Assembly: GCA_012960755.1 (NCBI GenBank)
Contig: DUAT01000068.1
Coordinates: 29,874-93,873, forward strand
Direction of reading: 5' to 3'
Origin: Gammaproteobacteria bacterium
Lineage (GTDB): Bacteria; Pseudomonadota; Gammaproteobacteria; Pseudomonadales; Azotimanducaceae_A
DNA: 64,000 bases
Positions 57,161-64,000 of this stretch are shown one piece after another (position 1 is the stretch's first letter; every line of letters starts with the position of its first letter). Both the position numbers and the translations under genes were made by a program. Under the pieces are notes generated by a model. That model did not search any database and was not told the DNA's origin. It saw only the letters and a program-made list of their open reading frames with translations.

Positions 57161-58480
57161 ATGTCTAGGCGTAAGAAACTTCTGATTGTCGATGACGATG
57201 AAAAGATAGTTCAGTCACTTCGCAGATTGCTGAATTTTGAGCCATACGATGTAGTTGGACTGAATGATCCTTTTGAAGCAATTGAACTGGCGAAGACCAG
57301 CAAGTTCGACGTGATTCTGTCAGATAATCGCATGCCGGGAATGAGCGGCGTCGAATTGATGAGTATTTTTCTCAAGATGCAGCCGGACTGTCGACGAATT
57401 AGCATGAGTGCATACCAGGACTTTGACTCCCTGGTCGACGCATTTAACCAGAGCCATATTGAACTCTTCATACAAAAGCCGTGGGAAAATGATGCACTGA
57501 AGCAACGGCTGGCCAGGTTCCTCTCACCTGTACATCCTACGGAACCAGGTTCGATATTTGATCAAGTAGTAACCCAAAGTGATTCGATGTACCGAATTTT
57601 TGACAGAATCAAGGCGCTGCGTGGACGAACTTTTCCGGTTTTCATTCAAGGTGAGACGGGCACCGGCAAAGAGCTCATCGCCAGGGCCATTCACGATCAG
57701 AGTGCTCGGAGGTCTGGGAATTTCGTCGCGGTAAACTGCAGTAATATCAATGCAGAGATCATGGAATCCCAACTCTTTGGGCATCGTAAGGGCGCGTTTA
57801 CGGGGGCGATCAATGATCAGAAAGGACTGTTGGCTGCAGCCGATGGGGGAGCTTTATTTCTAGATGAAGTTACTGAATTACCAGGAGTAGTGCAGAGCAA
57901 ACTTTTGCGTGCTCTTCAGGAGATGGAGTTCACGCCCGTGGGTGACACTAAAACAGTGTCGTTTGATGCCCAGATAATCTCTGCGGCAGCGACGAGCTTG
58001 CAAATCGCGATTGAGGAGAAGACCTTTCGAGCGGATCTTATGTATCGACTGCAAGTTATTACGATCGATTTACCACCACTACGGGAGCGGCCCGGAGACA
58101 TTCTGATGCTATTCAAGCATTTCGCGGAGAGTGAGCATGTTAGTCCTAAGGCAATCGATGCTCTGGAAGCCTACGATTGGCCCGGGAATGTTCGCGAATT
58201 GCAGAATGCTTCGTCCTACGCCTTGGTATTTGCCGATGGAGGACCCATCCACAGTAACCATCTGCCAGTACACATCACCAATGGAGGCAGGGGAGACACT
58301 CAAAAGTCAGGGTCCACGCAGCCAATGCAGAAAACTGTTGCCAGAAATTGCCTAATAGGGACAACCGATATCAATGAGGCGCTGCGAAAGCATAACCACA
58401 ACAAGACGGCAGCGGCCAAAAGTCTCGGCATCAGTAGAATGAGTTTGTGGCGATATATGACGCGCTTAAAAATCAACTGA
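57161..58480 (+). CDS. NtrC-like sigma-54 activator
   Basis: The 439-residue response regulator has a receiver (LLIVDDDEKIVQSLRR, VILSDNRMPG, IQKPWE), an AAA+ domain with Walker A GETGTGKELIARAIHD, the sigma-54 contact GAFTGA (in RKGAFTGAINDQ), Walker B GGALFLDEVTELPG and ENE..NVRELQN-like DWPGNVRELQ, and a Fis-type HTH (NKTAAAKSLGISRMSLWRYM). It should activate sigma-54 promoters on phosphorylation. The operon includes the REC/HD-GYP-like gene before and the kinase after it. Confidence 0.92.
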   Translation: MSRRKKLLIVDDDEKIVQSLRRLLNFEPYDVVGLNDPFEAIELAKTSKFDVILSDNRMPGMSGVELMSIFLKMQPDCRRISMSAYQDFDSLVDAFNQSHIELFIQKPWENDALKQRLARFLSPVHPTEPGSIFDQVVTQSDSMYRIFDRIKALRGRTFPVFIQGETGTGKELIARAIHDQSARRSGNFVAVNCSNINAEIMESQLFGHRKGAFTGAINDQKGLLAAADGGALFLDEVTELPGVVQSKLLRALQEMEFTPVGDTKTVSFDAQIISAAATSLQIAIEEKTFRADLMYRLQVITIDLPPLRERPGDILMLFKHFAESEHVSPKAIDALEAYDWPGNVRELQNASSYALVFADGGPIHSNHLPVHITNGGRGDTQKSGSTQPMQKTVARNCLIGTTDINEALRKHNHNKTAAAKSLGISRMSLWRYMTRLKIN

Positions 58481-58538
58481 CTACTGATAACAGGCACGCG
58501 GCATAACTGTAACAACTGCAACAGATTTTTTCAGAAGA

Positions 58539-59366
58539 GTGATTAGGTTACTAAATTCATCTACTGGTAAGGAAAATAAATTGAAACAGGTCCTAGCTCC
58601 AATTCTTACGGATGTCAGTAGACGGAAGAAGTTGGAAGACCAGCTACGTCAGTCGCAGAAGTTGGCAGCGCTGGGGCAGCTTACGACCAGCATAATTCAT
58701 GATTTTAACAATCTATTGAGTATCATATTAGTGAACAGCCAACTATTGAACGAACTCGTCGGAGACGCAGACAACGAGGTGCGAGAAGTCATTGCGAACG
58801 TGGTAAACACCGGTAATAGAGGTGCCCGGTTAACGCAACAGTTACTTGCATTTTCGAGAACGCAGAAACTGGAACCTGCCATCGTTGAGCCAGCGGACGT
58901 GATCAGCAGCCTGATGTCGTTGCTGAAAATATGTATCGGAAACTGCGCCAGGATCGAAATTCATTCGGTGCAGGACTTGTGGCAGTCGAAATTGGATGTA
59001 AACCTACTGGAGAGTGCACTGCTTAATCTCGTAATCAATGCAAAAGACGCTATGTCGCACAATGGTGTCTTGCGTATTGATTTGCGCAATGAATCGTTCC
59101 AGGAGGAGAAAACAAGACTGCTCGGGCTTGATCCGGGTGATTACGTCGTGATTGAGGTTTCAGATAATGGAAGTGGGATTGATTCTTCGATCATCGATCA
59201 TGTTTTTGAACCTTTCTTTACAACGAAAGATCCTGACAAGGGAACTGGACTTGGATTGACCCTGGTATCTGATTTCGCGCAACAATCTGGTGGAAATGTC
59301 ACGATTGAGTCCGAATCCCGAATCGGGACAAGCGTAACTCTGTGGCTTCCACGCGCTATGCAGTAG
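58539..59366 (+). CDS. NtrB-like histidine kinase, short form
   Basis: The product has no sensor domain: VLAPILTDVSRRKKLEDQLR is the linker that normally follows a PAS domain, then SIIHDFNNLLSIILVNSQLL carries the phospho-His, followed by HATPase with NAKDAMSHNGVL, DNGSGIDSS and KGTGLGLTLVSDFAQQ. Start is either GTG at 58539 or, better supplied with AAGGA, the TTG at 58581. It may be 5'-truncated or depend on another protein for sensing. It lies 58 bases after the NtrC-like gene and probably phosphorylates it. Confidence 0.85.
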   Translation: MIRLLNSSTGKENKLKQVLAPILTDVSRRKKLEDQLRQSQKLAALGQLTTSIIHDFNNLLSIILVNSQLLNELVGDADNEVREVIANVVNTGNRGARLTQQLLAFSRTQKLEPAIVEPADVISSLMSLLKICIGNCARIEIHSVQDLWQSKLDVNLLESALLNLVINAKDAMSHNGVLRIDLRNESFQEEKTRLLGLDPGDYVVIEVSDNGSGIDSSIIDHVFEPFFTTKDPDKGTGLGLTLVSDFAQQSGGNVTIESESRIGTSVTLWLPRAMQ

Positions 59367-59552
59367 TCTGAGCCAGACGCCATAATAGTGGCCGGGTCCC
59401 ACATTCCACGTATTAGCGACGCCCGAGCGATTAACCAGTCAATACCATCAGGAGGATACAAAGAATTGATGCCCAAAATTGTTCGATGAGGTGTAACATT
59501 TAGCCGCGAAGTCTGTTGCGGCCGTACCAGGCATCAATATTATTCAGATGGG

Positions 59553-60755
59553 TTAAAATCGAAAGTCAGGTATTGAGCCAGACTCTTGATATTCGTCAAA
59601 CCAGTTGACAAAATTCTCAGCATCCAGTGCTCGACTCACAAAGTATCCCTGTCCGATCTCGCATCCTAAGGACTTAAGCCAATCGTAAGTCTGTTGGTCT
59701 TCTACCCCTTCTGCGACAACGTCGAGGCCAAGACTGTGTCCAAGGTCAATTGTCAACTTTGTGATTGATGCGGCTTCTTCACTAGCTATGACTTTCATTA
59801 CAAATGACTTATCCACTTTTATTTCATTAAAAGGTAATCTATAGAGCTGCACCATGGATGAATATCCGGTACCGAAATCATCCAGGGACAGTCTGAACCC
59901 CTTGATTCGGAATCGGGTCAGAATATCCATCGTTAGAGAGGTATCCTCCATGGCTCCGCTCTCTGTCACTTCGATGATCAGTTGATGGGGGCTGAATTCT
60001 TGTTGAAGCAGCATCTTTTCGAATCTGTCGGGTAAGCTTAAATCGTTTAGCATTCTGGCAGAAAGATTGATCGAGATACTTAGTTTGTGGATGTCATCAC
60101 GACGAAACAGGTCTTCTTGTAAAATTGAATCTAATATCGCATACGTCAATTCACCAATGAGCTTGTCGCTGTTCTCCGCGACGGGTATGAAATTATCGGG
60201 AAATACAAGCCCATGTGTTGGATGCTGCCAGCGAGCCAGCGCTTCCATGCCTACAGCTTTATTTGTAGCCAGATCGATCTGAGGTTGGTAGTGAACCACC
60301 AGTTCCTTGTTTCTGATAGCCTGGAGTAATTCTGTTTCAGAAAATTCCAGGGAACCGCGATTCTGTTCTTCGACTACATCAAAGTTCCTAAGCAGCATCT
60401 CCCGTATCTCGTCAATCTCTATAGGTTTGGTCAGGATTCCCGACATGTTCAAACCGAGGGACTTACCGAGTTCTTCCGAGGTCTCGATAACACTTTTATC
60501 CATACCGCTAACCAGCACAATCGCAGCGGCAAAGTGTGCTTCTGCCAAGAAGCGAAGCAGTTGTATGCCGTCAATCCGGGGCATCTGTAAATCAACAAAA
60601 ATTACTGTGGGTCTAAACTGTGAAATTTCTTTCAGGAAATCCCCGGGAGGATCACCGGTGATCTGGGATTCAACGCCCAGTTGAGTGGCCACTCGTTTGA
60701 TCACCCGACAGATCCTGGGATCATCATCGACAATAAAAACACGGTTTACGGGCAT
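59553..60755 (-). CDS. REC-EAL c-di-GMP phosphodiesterase
   Basis: The 400-residue protein has a receiver (VFIVDDDPRICRVIKRVA, VIFVDLQMPRIDG, LTKPIEI) and an intact EAL domain: MEALARWQHPTHG (EAL), LIIEVTESGAMED (E), SLDDFGTGYSSMVQL (DDFGTG), IKVDKSF (K) and VVAEGVEDQQT (E). All metal ligands appear present, so active hydrolysis of c-di-GMP to pGpG is likely. It lies convergent with the short kinase. Confidence 0.9.
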   Translation of the reverse strand: MPVNRVFIVDDDPRICRVIKRVATQLGVESQITGDPPGDFLKEISQFRPTVIFVDLQMPRIDGIQLLRFLAEAHFAAAIVLVSGMDKSVIETSEELGKSLGLNMSGILTKPIEIDEIREMLLRNFDVVEEQNRGSLEFSETELLQAIRNKELVVHYQPQIDLATNKAVGMEALARWQHPTHGLVFPDNFIPVAENSDKLIGELTYAILDSILQEDLFRRDDIHKLSISINLSARMLNDLSLPDRFEKMLLQQEFSPHQLIIEVTESGAMEDTSLTMDILTRFRIKGFRLSLDDFGTGYSSMVQLYRLPFNEIKVDKSFVMKVIASEEAASITKLTIDLGHSLGLDVVAEGVEDQQTYDWLKSLGCEIGQGYFVSRALDAENFVNWFDEYQESGSIPDFRF

Positions 60756-60879
60756 GTGAACCTCTGCTTTAAAGAAGGGGCAGTCTCAATCTTTTCGAAC
60801 CAAGGTGAGAACATGACTGAAACTACAGCCATATTCACTCACTATCGAAGTCTGCTCTTCTCTATTATACTTTGAGTGC

Positions 60880-63800
60880 ATGATTAAAACACGGTCTTTA
60901 CAAACATCGCGTCTGAAGACACTACTGAACTTTACTCTTTTAGGAGTTGGTTTTGGAGTCACATTCGTACTCGCAGGATGGATACTGGACATTATTACTT
61001 CAGATCTTGCATTTTCGCTGGTCAGCATAGCGGAGATTCATCGCACAAATATTGTCCACTATGTTGTCGATCTTTCTCCGATTGTCCTCGGCACGCTTTT
61101 TTACTTGCTTCGACGATCAACATGGATACTGATGGAAAGCGAACTGACCACCCGGTTATTGCTCGACTCGACGGGTGAAGCGATCTACGGTATCGATCTA
61201 AGTGGAGCGTGCACTTTTGCCAACAAGGCTTGTCTGGAACTGCTGGGCTATCAATCGGAGCTTGATCTGTTAAATAAGAACATGCACCAGCTCATACACC
61301 ATACTCGTAGAGATGGCAGCGCCTATCCTGAATTTGAGTGCAAGATATTCAAGGCTTTCCGGCTAGGTCAACGATCACATGTTGATGATGAAGTTCTGTG
61401 GCGATCAGATGGCAGCAGTTTTGATTCGGAGTACCGCTCTTTTCCCATTTGGCAAAATTCACAAACTATTGGCTCAGTAGTGAGTTTTTCAGATATTTCA
61501 GAACGCACGAAAGCCCGAAATGAAGAAGTGGCAAAACTCTCCAAATTGGTTCAATTGAAGGAGGCATCAGCAGAGATAATAAAAATTTCTGAAAACATCA
61601 CAAGTGTGATTGGATATGAACAAAAGTTATCGAAGATTATTGCAACGGCGTTAGATATTGAGAGAGCTAGTATCTGGTATTACGCAGATGACGATAGAGA
61701 TATGATTGTTCAAAAAACTCTGTATTTAAAATCAAACAAAAGACATGAACACGGGCTGGTCCTGTCTTCAAGTGACTTTCCAAATTATTTTATCGCACTT
61801 CATGAAGATGTTGTTATTTCGGCAGATGATGCGGGAAGAGATCCACGTACCAGTGAATTCAAAGAAAGCTATTTAGATAAATACGATATTTTCTCGATGT
61901 TGGATGTGCCCATCCGGATTGGAGGGAACTCCGTTGGAGTCATTTGCCTGGAGCAAACTGGTGAAAAACGTCATTGGGATATTTTAGAACAAGATTTTGC
62001 CGCATCTGCATCAGTTTCTCTCGCATTGGCCCTGGAGTCCTATCAACGAATCAAAAGTGAAGCTCGTCATCGCGCATTGCTTGACGAGATGATTGATGGT
62101 TTCATTACCATCGATGAAGACGGAATTATTAGCTCGTTCAATACCGCAGCTGAGAATATATTTGGCTATACCGCCGATGAAGTTGTTGCTAAAAACGTTT
62201 CTCTTTTCATGCCTGAACCACATGGCAGTCAACATCATGCCTACCTCGAACGTTACCTGAGAACCGGTCAGACACATATATTGGGTGTTACGGGAAGAGA
62301 GATGGAAGGCCTTCGGAAGGATGGCACTACTCTACCAATCGCGATATCTATCAGCGAGATGCGCATTGGCGATCAACTCTTTTTCAGTGGCGTGATCAGG
62401 GACATTACCGAGCGCAAACAGATTGAGAGAGAACGTGAGCTCATTGCATTGGAGTTAGGACAATTAATTGACACGACCAATGCACCAATATTCGGCCTGA
62501 CGAATGGATTGCTGATTAACGAATGGAACAGGGCTGCAACAGAAGTAATCGGCCATACCAAAGAGAGAATGATGGGTTGTCCGTTCATCGACGACTTTGT
62601 GAAAGAAGGTGACAAGAAAGCAATCATGAAGATTTTTGATGATGCTTTGCTAGGTAAAGCGACCTCGAATTTCGAACTGAATCTGACGACAGCAAACGGT
62701 GGTAACGTTACAATTCTGCTTAACACCTCTACGAGACGTGATACAGAAGGCACAATCTCCGGCATAATTGGAATTGCCCAGGATGTCACCGAACAAAGAT
62801 ACAGACAAAAAGTTCTTGACCACGCGACAAAAATGGAAGCCATCGGTCATTTATCCAGTGGTATTGCACACGATTTCAACAATCTTTTGAGCATCATCAA
62901 GGGTAACCTCCAGTTCCTTCAACAGGACATTCCTAAGGTCAGCGCGGATGTAGATAATCTGTTCGAAGACGCAATTTCGGCGGCTGATGATGGAGCCGAT
63001 CTGACCCGCCGCTTACTTGCATTTTCTCTTAATCAATCCACACAAACGGAATTTAGAAACGTCAACGATACAATTGGGAAGTTTGGCCGTTTTCTTAACC
63101 GGACACTAGCGCAGGTCGTTGAGCTGAAAATTGATCTATCCAAAAAGAAACTGATTGTAAATATCGACTCATCTCAATTGGAAAATGCACTGTTGAATTT
63201 GTCCATCAATGCCCGCGATTCAATGCCAGATGGAGGAACTATAACTATTGCAGTAACTCGCTATCATCATAGGGGGGATGACTATTCGTTAACCATTCCC
63301 GAGGGCGAATATGTTCTCATCAGCGTTAGCGACACCGGCTGCGGTATTGGTTCTGAAAATTTACCGCACGTTTATGAACCTTTTTTTACGACAAAAGCAA
63401 TTGGCTCTGGAAGTGGATTAGGTCTAAGCATGGTCTATGGATTTGTCAAACGATCCAACGGTGCATGCTCCATCACCAGTCGACTCGGAGAAGGAACCAC
63501 CGTTGCAATGTACCTTCCCGAAGTACTTGAGGAGGTAAGTAAAGCTGAACTCAGTTCTACGCAAGCACTCGCCCCTGGATCTGAAATGATACTGGTTGTA
63601 GAAGATGAACCACGAGTCAGAAGGGTAACTTTACGAGACCTTGAAGAGCTAGGTTACTCCACACTCGCAGCTGAGAATGCAGAGATGGCCAAAGCCATTA
63701 TGAGATCTGAAAATCGAATTGATCTGATGTTAAGTGATATTAATATGCCTGGCGAAATGAACGGACTCATGCTAGCCCGGTGGACAAGGAAATATTTCCC

Positions 63801-63954
63801 GGATATGAAGGTTATCCTCATCTCAGGTTTTACTGAAGCTGCTGTTAACCAAACTGACATTGAGCCATTTCCACTGATAAGAAAACCCTATTCAATTGAA
63901 ACGCTTGATAGGCAATTGAGAGCTGCATTGGAGGAATCTAACCGACCTCAATGA
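60880..63954 (+). CDS. Hybrid sensor histidine kinase (PAS-GAF-PAS-PAS-HK-REC)
   Basis: The 1024-residue protein has two membrane helices (about 15-45 and 65-85), PAS (about 90-215, TRLLLDSTGEAIYGIDLSG), GAF (about 225-390), two further PAS domains (about 395-515 and 520-650), HisKA with SSGIAHDFNNLLSIIKGN, HATPase with DTGCGIGSENLP and GSGSGLGLSMVYGF, and a C-terminal receiver (VVEDEPRVRRVTLRDLE, LSDINMPGEMNG, ISGFT, RKPYS). From HisKA to the end it is closely similar to the kinase at 48622. The gene ends 46 bases before the window edge. Confidence 0.9.
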   Translation: MIKTRSLQTSRLKTLLNFTLLGVGFGVTFVLAGWILDIITSDLAFSLVSIAEIHRTNIVHYVVDLSPIVLGTLFYLLRRSTWILMESELTTRLLLDSTGEAIYGIDLSGACTFANKACLELLGYQSELDLLNKNMHQLIHHTRRDGSAYPEFECKIFKAFRLGQRSHVDDEVLWRSDGSSFDSEYRSFPIWQNSQTIGSVVSFSDISERTKARNEEVAKLSKLVQLKEASAEIIKISENITSVIGYEQKLSKIIATALDIERASIWYYADDDRDMIVQKTLYLKSNKRHEHGLVLSSSDFPNYFIALHEDVVISADDAGRDPRTSEFKESYLDKYDIFSMLDVPIRIGGNSVGVICLEQTGEKRHWDILEQDFAASASVSLALALESYQRIKSEARHRALLDEMIDGFITIDEDGIISSFNTAAENIFGYTADEVVAKNVSLFMPEPHGSQHHAYLERYLRTGQTHILGVTGREMEGLRKDGTTLPIAISISEMRIGDQLFFSGVIRDITERKQIERERELIALELGQLIDTTNAPIFGLTNGLLINEWNRAATEVIGHTKERMMGCPFIDDFVKEGDKKAIMKIFDDALLGKATSNFELNLTTANGGNVTILLNTSTRRDTEGTISGIIGIAQDVTEQRYRQKVLDHATKMEAIGHLSSGIAHDFNNLLSIIKGNLQFLQQDIPKVSADVDNLFEDAISAADDGADLTRRLLAFSLNQSTQTEFRNVNDTIGKFGRFLNRTLAQVVELKIDLSKKKLIVNIDSSQLENALLNLSINARDSMPDGGTITIAVTRYHHRGDDYSLTIPEGEYVLISVSDTGCGIGSENLPHVYEPFFTTKAIGSGSGLGLSMVYGFVKRSNGACSITSRLGEGTTVAMYLPEVLEEVSKAELSSTQALAPGSEMILVVEDEPRVRRVTLRDLEELGYSTLAAENAEMAKAIMRSENRIDLMLSDINMPGEMNGLMLARWTRKYFPDMKVILISGFTEAAVNQTDIEPFPLIRKPYSIETLDRQLRAALEESNRPQ

Positions 63955-64000
63955 ACCAGATGTTCGTTTTAGTAATGTCAGGAATAATGAGCTATAGCAG

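Overview
The window reads as chromosome of a free-living or loosely host-associated aerobic gammaproteobacterium. This rests on a TonB-dependent cobalamin receptor, CsrA, SURF1, a Ste24-type protease, NtrC-type and hybrid sensor kinases, and a dense set of P450, Rieske, SDR, acyl-CoA and VOC genes typical of marine lipid, terpenoid and steroid degraders. No rRNA, tRNA or CRISPR was seen, so the taxonomic placement is inference only.

Layout. 1-3.5 kb: a split erythromycin-esterase-like gene, a small palindromic element, a decapitated TetR/BetI-type regulator and an MsbA-like ABC exporter. 3.6-14.5 kb: a catabolic island with PhyH dioxygenase, flavin-binding split-barrel proteins, a 7Fe ferredoxin, a complete P450, a P450-like protein without the heme-ligating Cys, SDRs, a DUF1330 protein, a crotonase and a haloalkane-dehalogenase-like hydrolase. 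14.5-21 kb: cobalamin uptake (btuB-btuF-btuC-btuD under a cobalamin riboswitch, plus cobO), with decayed cobQ and cobC genes. 21-28 kb: two MDR dehydrogenases, a wrecked MacB-type ABC transporter flanked by toxin-antitoxin remnants, and an amidohydrolase. 28-46 kb: SURF1, two paralogous secreted proteins, a nitronate monooxygenase pseudogene, a sterol-desaturase-like enzyme, a thiolase/DUF35 pair, an M48 protease, a Rieske oxygenase group, a YeiH transporter, a GST and VOC proteins. 46-48.5 kb: csrA and an IS3-family element.

48.6-64 kb is the most unusual part. A tight four-gene operon encodes a DUF4956 membrane protein, a HlyD-like membrane fusion protein, a TolC-like outer-membrane protein and a VTC-domain (polyphosphate-polymerase fold) protein. 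It is surrounded by two paralogous PAS/GAF hybrid kinases, a REC protein with a degenerate HD-GYP domain, an NtrC-like activator, a short NtrB-like kinase and a REC-EAL phosphodiesterase. I infer an envelope-spanning system for making and/or exporting an anionic polymer under phosphorelay and c-di-GMP control.

At least nine genes are visibly broken by frameshift, internal deletion or junction, so the accessory parts of this chromosome appear to be decaying. Short tandem duplications with unit lengths that are multiples of three recur between genes or across stop codons.
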